Shown: one piece after another, positions 24,501 to 37,479 of the stretch
Numbering within the stretch: the stretch's first letter is position 1
Layout of the letters: each line of letters starts with the position of its first letter
Assembly (NCBI GenBank): GCA_947846985.1
Contig: CANTUZ010000001.1
Span: 185,836,455-185,900,454 of the forward strand
DNA length: 64,000 nucleotides
Direction: 5' to 3'
Origin: Fratercula arctica
Taxonomy: Eukaryota > Chordata > Aves > Charadriiformes > Alcidae
Position numbers and translations under genes: made by a program
Notes under the pieces: model-generated
The model's database searches: none
Seen by the model: only the letters and a program-made list of their open reading frames with translations
What the model was told of the DNA's origin: nothing

Positions 24501-25800
24501 TGGCAATAGCATTTTCTATTTCTAGCAATATACTGAGAGGGGGATTTAAAAATAATAGGATAAAATAGGATAACTGTCACTGTCAGCTTTCAGAGAACTT
24601 TTAGGCTGTGCTCAGTGACAAAAATTAACAGTTTCAATGTTAGAAATATTTATTTCTGCTGATATGACTGGTTCGCATCTTCACATCTAGGCATTAGACT
24701 TCCTACTAGTTTATTGTTTAAATTTTAATTTAAAATAATACATACATGTACAGTATAATGACTCTGGATAGATTTAAAGCTCTACAAAGAAAATATAAAT
24801 TGGTTAAAAAAGGTATACTGAATGATAATTGCTTTGAATGCTTAAGATTGAGGCAATGGAGAGTCAAGTCTGTAACGTCTGAGATGGAGAGTGAACACTG
24901 GGTTTGCAAGCAGCTACCATGAGTGTATGTTCTACCACTGAGCTTCAGGTCTTATGATCTAGAAAGTGGAAATACTCTGGGATAGTCCTGTATCAACTCA
25001 GCTGTTACCCGTTCACTGCAACTAATTTGATAGCTAGAACCTAATGCCATGGTCCCGTTTTGTCACTTTGCTGGATATTAAGTATGAAATGTTCTCATTT
25101 ATATGTAGAACGAGGAGAAGCAATTTTAAATTTTATACTTGCAAGGATGCAGAGAACAGTTGATCTCTGGATAAAGGTAGGTCATCTGCTAAGAAACACG
25201 ACAGCGTGAATTCTGCAGATACTATCAGAGCAGCAGTGTGATGGCAAGGTAGGAGGAACTGCATGAATGCAGCTCTGTGATGCAACTGTAAATATAAATT
25301 TATTACTGCATTGCTTATTTCATGGAGGTATGAATGAATGGATGTTTTATTGAAATGTCACCTACAAAACCAGCCAAGCCTAATGTTAGCAAATGGCAAT
25401 ATCTTTTGCTTAATTGGACTAGTATTTGCATATAGTTAGGCAATATTTGAGTATGGTATTTAAAGAAAAGTGTGAAAAACTGAGCAGGGACAGGATGTTG
25501 CACGGTACTAGATAAAGACATTCAGCTGCCTGGAAAAACACGTGGGATCTGGACCCTGCTGCCTAGGTTGTTTAGTGCTGGTTTTGCTTTGTTTTCTGAA
25601 TGGCTGCATAATGTCAGGCCATGGAGCTGGGACCAGGACCTAAATCTTGCCATAACTGGCAAGTTTCCTAACTAGCAGATATGAGAGTCAATCTCTCTCT
25701 TGTCCACATCCCACCCCAGCCCCTGTGCCATTGTTCTTGCGTTTTTACGCAGAGAGGGTCCAGGATAAACAAGAGAGCCTGCTTTCTAGGATTGTACCTC
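21540..25800. other. Intergenic, no gene recognised
   Basis: AT-rich single-copy sequence with only short overlapping frames. No CpG island, RNA gene or clear repeat is seen. A direct 'caggctgtcaggctgtcagg' duplication occurs near 23632-23651, and a second short duplication near 23957-23985. Both are minor slippage products. Confidence 0.5.
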
Positions 25801-25814
25801 CTCATACTCCAGGA

Positions 25815-25905
25815 AGCTTTTTTTGGAGGTGGGAGTCAGGGCTTGAATTCCAGATCTCCTGTTTTGTGTGATGGAACTACTTGGTGGTTATGGAAAAGGT
25901 GAGCT
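25815..25905 (-). repeat. MIR-like (CORE-SINE) fossil
   Basis: 'gagtcagggcttgaattcca' followed by 'gatctcctgttttgtgtgat' and 'ggaactac' matches the reverse-complement MIR pattern 'gagtcaggatttgaacccaggtctcctg...ctttccactac'. It is diverged, and its ends are uncertain by tens of bases. Confidence 0.45.
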
Positions 25906-25909
25906 TCCT

Positions 25910-28900
25910 GCAGCATTTGTGCGTTCACTGGCCTCAGCACTGCTGCTGGTGTACCTTACTGGAATGAACCACTCAGATCAGACTATCCTAGGGACATTGC
26001 TGGGAGCGAGACATTGAGGTTTTGCTCCGTCTCGCATCTGGATCACAGAGATTCTGCATTGCGCACTCTTGGGCAGGTCTACACATGAATGGAAAGCTTG
26101 CAACCTCGGGTCCAAAGTGTAAATGCCAACTGAAAAGTGGGCACTGATAAGTCTTGCTGTTGCTGCAGTGAACATTTCTGGGTCCCTTTTTGGAGGGTTT
26201 ATGTCCTAAATTCCGTTCAAGTCATGTTTTAGATATTTAAATCACCTCTTAAGCTCTTGCAGTTCCTCACTGCATAATTTTATTAAGCCTCAGTGAACTT
26301 ATTTGCTCACCATTATTAAAATAAAATGTGGCAATAAGAGATCTAAATACTAGTAATCTGTTTTTCCTAATCTAGGATATGTATCTGGACATAAAAGCAC
26401 TCTTTTGATGAGTGAACACACCAGTTCTTCACAGTAGAGGACCTGCAGTAGCCAAGTGAAACGTACCTGTTGTGTAATTCTGTGCTGTGTTCTAAATTTG
26501 GTATTAATGTAATGCTTCAAAACCTAACAGAACATTTAGTTGATATACTGTATCTCTCTATTATGTATAATATCTCCTCATAAATATGCATGCATAACAA
26601 AACTGTGGCAATTTGAGGAATTTATGTAAAAGTTATGAATTCTCTTTGATATCACGGGTCCTCAAGATATATCTGTTTCAACCTGCATGCTCTATATCGA
26701 AAAGAAGGCAGTTTTTTTCATTCTTTTTTCCTAACCTTTTTAGTATATTGAATTTTCAAAGGACATTGCCACAAGGCCAGTCATGGGACATAATGAAATG
26801 CTGCCAATCTGAAATCAAATGGAAGACCTTCAGACAAAAGGAGCTGCCGATTGCTCAGAATGATTTATTTGCCCAAGTGGGTTAGTTACCAAAACATGGA
26901 TCACATCTTGGGAAAACTTGATGAAGCTGAAAGAGAAGTAAAAGTTAAAAAAGCGAGGGTAACTTAATGGCCATTCTGGAGTAAGACAGAGGAAATCAGA
27001 ACAAAAAACTTGTTGCAAGAATGTAAGAAGTTATTTTCTGCTGTCACAGGCACCCAGAGGCAGTTGAGAACACAGAATTAATGTAACTGCAAGGCTAGAT
27101 TTAAATGCACTTTTGACAAATTTAGGCAAACCTAGTTAGATAATGGAGCTGGGATAGCCTTCGGTAGATACAGTGAGAAGTCGGAGAGAGCTAAAGTTAT
27201 AGTCTTAATTATGAAACTTTCAGACTTCTGCTTCACTTGCCAGTCTTGGAATACAGTTATGAACCTACTTTAACTAAAACTATTTTAAGGTGGGGTAGGT
27301 TTTCAACCCTTAAACCCTTTAACTTTTACTTAAGAATCTGCTAAATTTGGGATACAGATATTCAAACATGTCTCCTGATGAACAGATACAGTAAGATGCC
27401 TTTCAAAACAGAAAATAATGCTAAATGCTTCTTTTTAATGTAAAACCCCCTATATGTTAAATCATGTCTGGAGGTTTCTGAAATTGAAAAATATAAGAAA
27501 GAGTAAGAGGATGAATAATTATTAGTACTAAGAATATGTTGAGATCTCAACATCGGGCTTCCTAGTGCTAAAATGAAGAAAGAGATACAAGTCTAGTAGA
27601 CTTTGACTCAGCGTTATGGTTTAAGGCTTAGGTGTGCTGTAATGTGAATAAAACTGTATTATATAGCAGTTTTAAGAAAGGATTTCTGAAGTGTCTCTAC
27701 CAGGGGATGGTGAAAGATTTGTTCTGGTGTGTTCAGCGTGAGCGTCCTAGAAGGAATTTTTTGCACCAGCGTAGTTTATGGGCTTTTATTATTTCCGTGG
27801 TAAGTGTAGAGAAACATATGTACTTAAAAAACTCTTTACAGATGTCCCAGTTCCATATAAGCTTCACAGAAATAGTTAGTGTAAGCTGGTTCAAATATGA
27901 AAAAACCCAATCTTTTCACTCATGAAGTTTACTTCCTTAGCATTTATTTCTTGAGAAACCAGAATGCAGCTGTTGCAAACACAGGACAAAAGGAAAGTGG
28001 GTTTTCAACACCAGATAACAAAACCCCAAAAGCCCAGTCCTGTAAGAGGACATGTAATTCTTACTGAGCAAATGACTTGGCTACTACCACATGAAAGAGG
28101 ATGTATTTAAGTAGGTCTGTCAGTGCCTCTTCACGCTGTTTCTGTGACATTTCCTTCCCAAGGCCTGTATTTTGGACTAAATCAGGCAATTTTCATTGTC
28201 CTGAGTTAAGACAGTTGGCATTATGATATATTAAGGCAGCAGTCTGACAACTATTATGTACAGCCAATTTTGGATTGTTTTGGTAGTATGCATAAAGCGA
28301 TCACATGCTCTGCATCCGCTATTGGAAGGTCAGTATTCCTTTGAAAGTAGAAGGGATTTTAATTCTTAATTCCTATTAAGTCTATTGGGAGTTAAGCAGA
28401 GAAACCTCTGGCAGAGCTCATGGAAGTTCAGATTTCGAGTGCTTTACATTTATATCTACAGCTATAAATTTCCTTGCTGGCCCTTCTGAAACTGAGAGCA
28501 CATAATCCTTTTTACTGGGATTTCATTGTTACTTCTGGATAGGAAAAGAAAATTTACAAAGTGCTTCTCATTTAATACAGAGAACCTCACGTAGACTGGG
28601 TGAAGGGAGTTCTTGAGGAACACTTTGACATAGACACAGATTGCTCTTATTAATGAAATGATAAGAGCAACACGGCAGAAGAGTAAACTGATGTATATGA
28701 GACATGTACAGCACACACACATTAAAAGTGTGTGATGAGCCACTTCATATTAGTATGGTGTCCTTGATAGTGGGCTGTCTCATGAATTTCCCTTTGCCTT
28801 GGTTGATATTCTTGGAGGAGGGGGGGGAACAATGGAGTCTAAGTTGAATATAAAAGTTTGAAGTGTATTTGTGCAATAAGAGTGGGGAGGATATTTTTTT

Positions 28901-29335
28901 TCTAATATTTATTAAGATGTAGGTCAAATAATTTACTGGTAGCAGGCTGAGAGAGAAAAAAAAGCACCTATTTTAAGAACCAATTTAGATTTTCACATAA
29001 ATGGAAATCAAGAATAATTCTGCTGCATTACACAGAAGTGTAAGGGCTGGTGCAAGGTCAGAATGAAGCCTCTTGTGATTTCTGTTCCAAATGAATTTAA
29101 ATCAGGATGACTGTACTGATTTCAGCAACTTCAGACTGGTTTTTAACCAGATGAAAAGTTGGCATTCAGTTATCACAGTAAATAATCCAGCTAATATTTT
29201 CCTAGGGAAAGAGGTAGGGATGGAGCCTAATGTGGCTACAGTTCCCCAGGAGCACCATCTGGTGCACGTGCACTACTGGTCAAATGACAGGGACCCCTCC
29301 ATCCTCTCCATGTAGCTACTGTATACAAACCTGTA
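25910..29335. other. Intergenic, no gene recognised
   Basis: AT-rich sequence with no coding block, RNA gene or clear repeat. A 12-base perfect palindrome GTGCACGTGCAC with a central E-box is at 29262-29273. One occurrence of this kind is expected by chance at this scale. Confidence 0.5.
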
Positions 29336-29349
29336 TTTTGTATTTGACC

Positions 29350-29400
29350 TTGTCCTAAACTCCCGCTGATGCCAATGGGAACTCCATGTGCGACACAGTC
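29350..29400. repeat. Fragment of amniote 'caatggga' hairpin repeat
   Basis: 'aactcccgctgatgccaatg' followed by 'ggaactccatgtgcgacaca' resembles the common amniote motif 'actcccattgacttcaatgggagttttgc'. It is probably of the same origin as the hairpin at 11133-11205 and the piece at 44474-44516. It is too short for a firm call. Confidence 0.35.
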
Positions 29401-29832
29401 TTTTATTCAGGCTGTCAAATCTTAATATTTTCAAAATGTTGACTTGGTCAGGAGTTGCGATAATTTGCATTTGGGGCTTTGCACTGAAGCAGTTGAATTC
29501 CATTTGGAGTATAGTACTAGCCCCATAAGCCCATCTCTAAAAATCCCACTCTGAAAAGAGGATTACTGTACATATGCTGTATTTGCTCCCTTTTTTCCAT
29601 AACCTTTTAATGCCTCAGGGATTGAGTTTCACTAGACGCAGTGGGAGAATCCTGGTACATCTGGTTTCCCTGTGGTCTTACATGATGACTGAACAGCCTC
29701 ACAGCTTTTGCGGTCAGGTTCCCTATGGGCTCACACTGTGATTAGATTTGTTCACCACAAATATATCCTTGTTTGCCATAAAGATATGAGTGAATTGAGC
29801 TGCTGTTTATGCATCCCATTTATGACTAGGAT

Positions 29833-29925
29833 TTCATAGAATCATACAGTAAATTAGGTTGGAAAGGGCCTCTGGAGGTCACCTCGAACATTTCCTGGCT
29901 CAGTCTCTTCCCAAAGATGATTTCT
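29833..29925 (-). repeat. CR1 retrotransposon 3' end fragment
   Basis: Starts 'catagaatcat' and continues 'ggttggaaagggcctctgga' and 'ggtcacc', the reverse complement of the CR1 3' terminus. The element is therefore on the minus strand, and only its last 90 bases or so are kept. CR1 is the dominant avian non-LTR retrotransposon and is nearly always 5'-truncated. Confidence 0.85.
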
Positions 29926-29929
29926 TTTT

Positions 29930-30799
29930 TCCCCTTTTGTGGATGAACAATTTAGAAATATCGTTTCAGCTGACAGAGTGACCTCTGCTTTCCTGCTTCT
30001 CTCAATGCAAGCACACACCCCAGCCTACACACATGCCGTATTTTAAAATGTTATATACAGGTCTTTTAAAAATAAAGTGTAACATACAATACTAAATTTT
30101 GACATGTGAAATCTGGCATGGAAGAAGGTTAAAGATGTATAAGCCACACAGCTATTCCTGAATGTCTAAACAAATACTTGATCAGCTATCTGGCTTTTGT
30201 CAGAGCTGGAGATGGCTCTGTAGAGCGAGTGGGTAGCAATGGCCTGGGCATGCATTTGGCACCCATGGACACCCAGCTGTTTGTCACTTCCCAGGCAGGA
30301 TTTAAAGTTATCCGGCATCCCTTGCACCAGGAGAGCCTGCTGCCGTAACCCTGGCATGGGAGATGGTCGTGGCAAAATTGCATGGGCTTCAAAAGACACA
30401 GTTTGGTCACCCCTTTAGAAGAGCTTGATTTTATTTTAGGACGATAAAATTTTTTGAGCTGACTTCACTGAGATTTTCACCAGGGCTGTAATTATTACTA
30501 GACAACACCAACTTCTTCTTGGAAAAGCACTTTTTGCCTTTTTTTAATGTATAATTGTTTCTGGGATTTATGTTTTCTTTCTGCAAATACAATAGAATGG
30601 AAAATATGACTGTGTCACATTTATTGCTGAATACTGGTTTCTTATTGGCAACTGCTCCAGATATACGATCAACATCTTTAATTTTTATGAAGAGATGAAA
30701 AGTGACTTAGGTAGGACCCATTGTGATATTACTTTTTATTAAAAAGGATGACTTTTTTTTTTTTTAGTACATACAGAGTATAGTCTATAGACCATATAG
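29930..30799. other. Intergenic spacer between two CR1 pieces
   Basis: No gene or RNA is recognised. Overlapping frames near 30170-30410 on the minus strand have no recognisable domain. A T12 run at 30757-30768 precedes the next CR1. Confidence 0.5.
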
Positions 30800-31268
30800 A
30801 CTGCAATGAGCAGGGGTATCTTCAACTAGATGAGGTTGCTGAGAGCCCCGTCAAACCTGACCTTGAATGTTTCCGGGGATGGGGCATCTACCACCTCTTT
30901 GGGCAACCTGTGCCAGTCTTTCACCACCCTCATTGTAAAGAACTTCTTCCTTACATCTAGTCTAAATTTACCCTCCTTTAGTTTAAAGCCATTACCCCTT
31001 GTCCTATCGCAACAGACCCTGCTAAAAAGTCTGTCCTCATCTTTCCTGTAGCCCCCTTCAGGTACTGGAAGGCCGCTATAAGGTCTCCCTGGAGCCTTCT
31101 CTTCCCCAGGCTGAACAACCCCAACTCTCTCAGCCTGTCCTCACAGGAGAGGTGCTCCATCCTTCTGATCATTTTTGTGTCCCTCCTCTGGACTCACTCC
31201 AACAGGTCCATGTCTTTTCTGTGCTGAGGGCTCAAGAGCTGGACACAGTACTCCAGGTGGGGTCTCAA
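30800..31268 (-). repeat. CR1 retrotransposon fragment, 3' tip missing
   Basis: Long reverse-complement match to the CR1 3' third. It contains 'gagagccccgtcaaacctga', 'gggcaacctgtgccagtctt', 'cattaccccttgtcctatcg' and 'ggaaggccgctataaggtct', ending with 'actccaggtggggtctc'. The last 65 bases or so, including the ATTCTATG repeats, are absent. It is close in sequence to the plus-strand copy at 55765-56227, sharing the AACCTCATCTAGTTGAAGAT segment, so both belong to one subfamily. Confidence 0.95.
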
Positions 31269-34200
31269 TCTCAGATAGACTTCTGGAAATTGACCACAAA
31301 TGGCCTTTCTGAAAAGATCAAACTTTAAAAAGGCATAATTGTTCCTTCCTATTCATGCAGACGCTGAAATAAATATGTGCTTTCCAGGAAAAATGAGTCA
31401 ACGTGACTTCTGCTAATCCTCCAGATCATTTGAATAGATTCAAATAAAGTTTAAAACTGCTACCATGTGACTTATGAACAGTCAGTTAGGTTACAGTCAG
31501 AAATAAGTGCAGGTGTTGACCATGTAATTTCTATAGCCATCTGAGTTCAGAAAAGGTTAGCAGAAAACGTCCTTGAACTAGAATTAATTTAAGGATATTC
31601 TTGTTTCACAGGTAATTCATGAAATGGAAAGGGAACATATTTTGATAAACGTAACAATTTTCTTCACTTCAATTGTGCCAGGATTAAAATTAGTCATGTT
31701 TTAGGACTGCTGCTTTTCTGTGAGAGGGTAGGGAAGGGACATGCAGTTGTATTGTTTATTATTGGTATCATCGCAATGTGTGCAAAGAGCTGTACAAACA
31801 GAAGAACTTAAGAAAAAGACAGACCCTTCTCTAGTAAGTTTTGTGGAACCGTGTTGCTCTGCAGCATTTTGACTCCATTCAGCAAAAGAAGGCAGTTTTC
31901 GTTCTGTTCTACCTCAAACCAGGACACTTTTGTGCTCGCAAAATGGAGAATAGCAGTATGAAGATGTGCGCAAACATTTTAGTGCCTTGAATGAACAGCA
32001 GCTGGGAAAGCTGCCGGCAGTGTCGGTTCCAGTTAAAATTTCCAAGACAGTTCTTTCCTCCCTGCCTCTAACAGTTGCAACTCCAGGTCTGCTGCAGGCC
32101 ACTCCACTTTCAGGCCTTCACTTACACTGGGAGCTTCTACAGGTCCCTTTGCTTAGCACTCTAAAGAGACCTTTTGTTTTTCTGATTAAAACCTTGGTTC
32201 TGATCTGATCAGATGAATGATCCAGAAACAAAAGGCTCTGCTGACTGCCTCGTGCGCCTGCACCTTGGTGCGACAGAGTCTCCCATGTACTTTCAAATGT
32301 CATGACGGTCAAACTGCGCTGAGGAGACCAGTACAACACCTGGAAATGTTTTTAATATCTATATAATTTTTTTCTCTTTAATTTTTAATTCAATATAGAT
32401 GTGCTTTTGTGGTATTTACCATACCACAGCTTGGTATGTAAATTCCAGTTTGCTTGCTGGAAGGCTTGCTTTCTGAATATTGGAAATGTAGTATTTAGCT
32501 GCTATTGTGTATTCACGTGAACTGAAAACCTTCAAAATTTCAAAACTGGTTACATTCTCTAACAATTTAACACTTAGCAGTTTGGTTTTGTCAGTCAGTA
32601 TCTAATATATTAAAAACTTGTCCTTTAAAAGTTTTGAAGATTGATTTCAGCAGGAATTAAGTGTTTTGGGTCCTGTCCATCTTTCGTGACATCAAATCTG
32701 ACCTGATATGTTTTTCTGCATTTGGTTCTGAATGAGTCGTGTTATTTTTCTAATCTGGTGAGTAACCCACACTTTCTGTTGACTTCAGATCATTTACTAA
32801 CAATTTGTTCAAGTGTAAACTGGGAGGACAAGCAGATCCAAGCCCTCCTTTCCACCACTCCTAACAATCTCTTGTCATTACATCAGTTTAGATCTGCCAA
32901 ACCTTTCATTGGATGTAAAAATGAACGGAAAGGTTACTTTTGTAGTGTAATAACTAGAGCATTTACCATGGTAACAGACCTATTAGTTCATCCCTTTAGT
33001 CATGTTTTACCTTATTAACAATGCTGAACTCAACTCCCTACTCCCTTTCCACAAAGCTTATGTGAACAGCTTTGTGCAAAGAGGAACCAGAGCTTCAGAC
33101 TGCGACTAGTCAGTACATGGAGTCCCTGGGCGCCAGTGTGGGGACAGCTGCCATGGCAGGGACACAGCGGCTGAGAACCACAAGCACAACACCCTCCAGA
33201 AATCTCAGTGAGGCCTCCTGGAGGTATCAACTGCTTCCCACAAGTCACTGACTCTCCTTCCACTTGTCAAAGCATACGATGGGGATGCAAACATTAATAC
33301 CTGTAAGCAGATAAGGGTTCTCAGATGGAAGACGCCATAGAATTGCCAAGTCTCACAATAGTATTAAAGCAGCATCACCAGCAGCAGCAGGAGTGGGAGA
33401 AGGGTTCACAGCAGTGGTTTATCAGTTTAAATGCACTGAGAGAGGCAAGTGCATGAGTAAACGGTTGAAGTGTTTGTATTCCAGTCCCAGGTACTGCCGT
33501 ACCCAGCAGAATGGTGATGCCTAGCTGGTGTGCAGCACTTGAAGGTACGCCATGAGGAGCAAAAGACTTCTGTCCGGTCACAAAGGGACCATACACTGAT
33601 TGATGTTCATAGGGTGACAGGTTTTCATCTACGCCATCATTAAAGCACATGGAAATCATAGCAGTCAAAAGCTACTCGTTCCTGACTTGCAGCTTCCTTG
33701 CACTAATTAGAGGGTGGGTTGTGTGGTGGGCATTTTCAGGCTGTTTTTGCTTTCTGCTCGGAAGACGGCCACTAATGGTATTAGCTTTGTGCACAAAGTG
33801 AACCGCTTTGTGCACTAAGCTGAAGTCCCAAAAGAGCTAGAACCCCGTTTTCATAAAATGCTGGGATAAAACAAGCTCTTTTGAAGTCTAAAAAAAAATT
33901 AAAAATGTATAATTCAAATAACTATAAAGCACTAGAACATAGTTTTTCTTCAGAAAAGAAAGAAAATGGTCCTTTATATCTTTGGGTCTCCAGCTAGAAA
34001 ACTGCCATAAATGGCTTTTCTGGTATAAAGGCAACTACATAATAGTATGTTGAAAATTCACAGTCAAAAGAAATGCTTCAAGTTTCCCTTGTACCAGAGA
34101 AACGGGCTTCTTTGCAACTGCAAGCTGCCAGTTTCAAAGTCAGGGGACCAGCTCCTTCGAAGTGCTCTGAAGTAACTGATATTGAAACCATGTAATTTTT

Positions 34201-34740
34201 ACATATCCAAGTAATAGGACCAAGAGAAGTACACTTACTGTACAAAAGTTCAACTGAAAACACATCTTACACCAAATTAGTTTATAATGTCACCTAGCAT
34301 AAGCAAAGCATATAAGAAAATAATATTTAATATAAGGAATTTCAGCAGTTTCAGTCATTTCTGTCATCCCTGTTTTCCTTTCGTATGAACTACTTCATCA
34401 AACTGATGACATCATACGTGAAAGTTTATTAAGACAGAAGAAAAACAGGGGTATCCGATTTTACACTCAAGTCATTGACAAATGCAAGTCTTTTAACAAT
34501 AAAGCTTCTGTCAGAATCCAGGAAACAAGGCCATTACGCTGTGCAAACACCTTTCAATGAAGTACATACAGCTTCAGGCAAAAAACACGCTTCCTCATAT
34601 CCCTTTGCCTGACGCTAATTACTCTGCTAAAATTTTGTTCTGCTGCAGTGAAACTGTTGCACAGTTCTGTGAAACTATTGCCAGGGATCTTTTCCAAAGT
34701 GAAGATAAAGGAGTCTGTGGAAAACTGCTTGTGATAACAT
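31269..34740. other. Intergenic, no gene recognised
   Basis: Single-copy sequence 3' of SMIM30 (minus strand), apart from the 31735 fossil. Frames on both strands near 31.9-32.3 and 33.0-33.7 kb overlap each other and resemble no known protein. Confidence 0.5.
31735..31830 (+). repeat. Ancient SINE/LINE fossil (amniote 'gctgtacaaac' family)
   Basis: 'gtttattattggtatcatcg', then 'gtgcaaagagctgtacaaac', 'agaagaac' and 'aaaaagacagacccttctct' follow the amniote pattern 'tattattattag...ctaggcgctgtacaaacacagaacaaaaagacagtccctg'. This is seen widely in turtles and birds. The family name cannot be fixed by eye. Confidence 0.45.
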
Positions 34741-36856
34741 TTATTCTATTGAAAGAGCAATATTTAATATTCTGATCAGAAACTGACAAACCACTTGAAT
34801 GTTGGGAAATACAAAGTCAACTGAGGAAGGGGTTTTTTTGGTTGTTTGTTTGTTTGTTTTTTTAAAAGGGTAATGGTTTAGCCGAAGTGGAACATGGAAG
34901 ATCACACTTGATGCGTGCTTCCATTGACCCAGTTGAGTAATCACACACAGGATCACCTGCTGCTGCTGGGCAGCTTTCAAAGGTGGCACTACTGTCTGAA
35001 GTTCCTCTAAGCCTGTAAATGTCATTTGTACATGGTAATTGTGCACCACATCCCTTTCCGACTTTGGAAGCCACAAAAAGTGTTCAAGAAGAGCTACCTG
35101 GCAAGACTTAGATCTCATCAGAGTAACTTTCTGACCATTATTATTCCTGTAACTTGAGAGCAGAAACCTACGTTCTTGTGGCTTGCTGGGTTGAGTCCTA
35201 CAGTTTCAGCCCCATTGCAATTTTGGAAGCTTTTGTTTTACCTTCCTCTCTCTACCAACCATGACAGAGGGAAATAAATTGCAAGACTGAAATAACCAGG
35301 GCTTCTGTCTCCTCAGAGGTTGGAGAGAGAAGTCAAGCCAGCCACAAATGGCATCTAGAATACAGAAATCTTCGAATTTGGAGAACATGATCTGCCCACT
35401 CATTTACTTCTATAAGACCTGCCTTGCTTTGTGCTCTGCTGAACAGAGACGGAGGAAGGGGATCAAAATACGTAGCTCTGCATCACATTTAACCTTTTTT
35501 CCCAGCTCTGAAAGACAAAAGCCAAGACTTCTAGCAAGAGTGGCAGTGTCCACAGCAAAAGATCAGAAGGAAATTCTATGAACTGTGGAGAGCTCACCTT
35601 CCTATACTCCTTATTCCGCTGCTGTTACAGGTTGTGCTCCTTGTCTCAAGCAGACAGCTAGAACACCCTAACAAGCCAGAGGGACCTGTGGTACACATTC
35701 TTGGCTGTGCCATTTCACTTTTGGTACTTAAAGAAAGAAACAGGTCCTGGATATGCTACTGAGTAGAGTCTTTCAACCATACACCATACAATCTGACTGA
35801 GCATGAATAGAATAAGACTGTTTACACCTCCCATTTTGCATCAGGATTTTTTACTTTGGTTGTGGTCCTAATCTTCTATGGAACTCATTTGCATCGATTC
35901 GGTAAAAAGCCTAAATGTTTAGCTAGCAACATAAGTTTGTCATGAGGAAGACACTTGAGAACAATAGACCTGTTGACTAAACCCAAGATTTTAACAAAAT
36001 GTGTTCTTTCCATATTGCGAAAGAAACATGTGCACAACTGCCTTGTTACAATTCTAATAATCCCCTAACGCAGAAATACTACAAGTAAGTCCTCGTAATA
36101 AGACATAAGATTTTGGGAAAAAAATACAAACACCAAATGAAATAAGCCTTTAACCTGGTGTGCCTAAAGGAAAGCTGAGTACAAAAAATAAACAAGAGAC
36201 AAAAACCATATCATTAATCTGATTTACGTAACCTTACATGTACTTTTCTGTGAAATACACGCTAAAGAAAAATAATGGTCCCATTCTGAAGTGTATCTAC
36301 TTGGTAACAAGAACACAGGCTACAGGAGAGGCACACTCAAAAATAAAAATACATAAGAAAAAAACGTTTTTCATGTTTTCTTAGTTCTCTGAAGTCTCAT
36401 CCCTGTGACAGCAGTAGTGAGCTGTTAGGTGTTAACTGTCATTACAAAGAATGTGAGCACATGCACACAAGTCAAAGCAGTCTGCTCACTAGCTAGCTAG
36501 TTAGGAGTACTTATCTAGTTAGGAGTACTTCCAAAGCTCTGTCACCCTGACTGGAAGATTAATAGTTGCTTCCTCCTGATTAACCCTTGAAACCAAAATT
36601 GTGGAACTTGTTGATCGTCTCCCTTGCATGTTGCATTTATGACCATTTTCTGTGAACCACCCTATGGTTTTCCTTCCCCATTCAAAAAGGCCTTGCCCTT
36701 CTCTAAGGCAATATCTAAGCACAGTAAGAGGGGTTTGCAGAAATATCTACTACATGGTTTTTCAAAGTTATCCATAACTGAAGCTCAGTTTTACACCCCA
36801 GATCTCAACCCCAAGCTGTGTTTGGGAATTCACTTCATCTGAGCATCTTCTTGAAA
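34741..36856 (-). other. SMIM30: Possible SMIM30 3' UTR
   Basis: Scanning down the minus strand from the SMIM30 stop, the first canonical AATAAA appears only at 34746-34741, about 2.1 kb away. Non-canonical signals could end the mRNA earlier. No other gene is seen. The stretch contains an 18-base-period direct repeat (CTAGTTAGGAGTACTT at 36497-36512 and 36515-36530). The true 3' end is unknown. Confidence 0.3.
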
Positions 36857-37042
36857 TCACTGCTGTCCATTCCTTTTCCTTGCGTACAAGCCAAGGCAGG
36901 CGCAGAATCCGACGACGCTGACAGCCAGGCCTACTAGGAAGGCGATGGTGTCTCCTGCATCCAGGGCTTCAACTCCTGGCAGCACCAGCAGCAAAGAAAC
37001 GAGGACCAGGAAAAGTTTTGAGGTGCTTTCGGCAGACGGCAT
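36857..37042 (-). CDS. SMIM30: SMIM30, small integral membrane micropeptide
   Basis: A 61-residue protein. Residues 1-26 look like a cleaved signal peptide or signal anchor (hydrophobic core LFLVLVSLLLVLPGVEA). Residues 31-53 form one membrane helix (IAFLVGLAVSVVGFCACLGL), and the tail YARKRNGQQ is basic. The LVLP.VEA, CACLG and YARKRNG blocks are those of vertebrate SMIM30, whose human form is 59 residues, so the length fits. The human locus was first named as the non-coding LINC00998. The micropeptide is reported at ER and other membranes, with roles proposed in Src-family kinase signalling and calcium handling; neither can be judged here. The start has A at -3. The gene lies tandem to GPR85 on the same strand, as in the human region. 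Confidence 0.92.
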   Translation of the reverse strand: MPSAESTSKLFLVLVSLLLVLPGVEALDAGDTIAFLVGLAVSVVGFCACLGLYARKRNGQQ

Positions 37043-37114
37043 GCTGCTGGCCAGCTGACCCCAAGGGGAAGTTAAAACGAGGAAAGCGGTGGAAAACAGG
37101 TTCTTGAGTGGTAT
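37043..37114 (-). other. SMIM30: SMIM30 5' UTR part of coding exon, with splice acceptor
   Basis: On the minus strand TTTTGTTTTCCTTGTAG ends at 37116-37115, a strong acceptor. It leaves 72 leader bases before the ATG. This gives a two-exon gene, with the non-coding first exon in the CpG island. Confidence 0.7.
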
Positions 37115-37479
37115 CTACAAGGAAAACAAAAGGAACGTGACAGCATTTCTCTTCCTTCTCCCCTGGAATTGTCTTTCCTCCAACTCGGGGCGCGTCCCTC
37201 CAAGAGCCCGCCGGCTCTGAGCCGGACGGGCCGCTCCCCAAGTTTTTCCCTCAGGAAAACTCCACTCCCGCCGAATCACCGCGCCGAGATACTCCTCGGT
37301 GGCCGAGGCCACCTGGGCCACCCCGAACAAGCGCCTTTTTCCCCCGGCGGGCGCCACTGACGGGGCTCTGGCCCCGGCCCCCGCTCGCCCGCGCCCCGTC
37401 CCGGCGGCGGTGGGCCGGCCGGCCGCTCCCCGGGGCAGCCCCGCGCGCCGGCCCTGTCCGCACGGCGCCCCTCAGTCAC
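37115..37479 (-). other. SMIM30: Predicted SMIM30 leader intron
   Basis: A short intron of about 365 bases. The donor is AGGAG|GTGACTGAG, with the exon ending at 37480, and the acceptor is at 37116-37115. Both sites are good matches. The 5' half is GC-rich island sequence and the 3' half is more AT-rich. Confidence 0.55.

Noticed and set aside
29262..29273. Perfect palindrome GTGCACGTGCAC with E-box
   Set aside because: A single 12-base palindrome in 64 kb is expected by chance; no supporting context.
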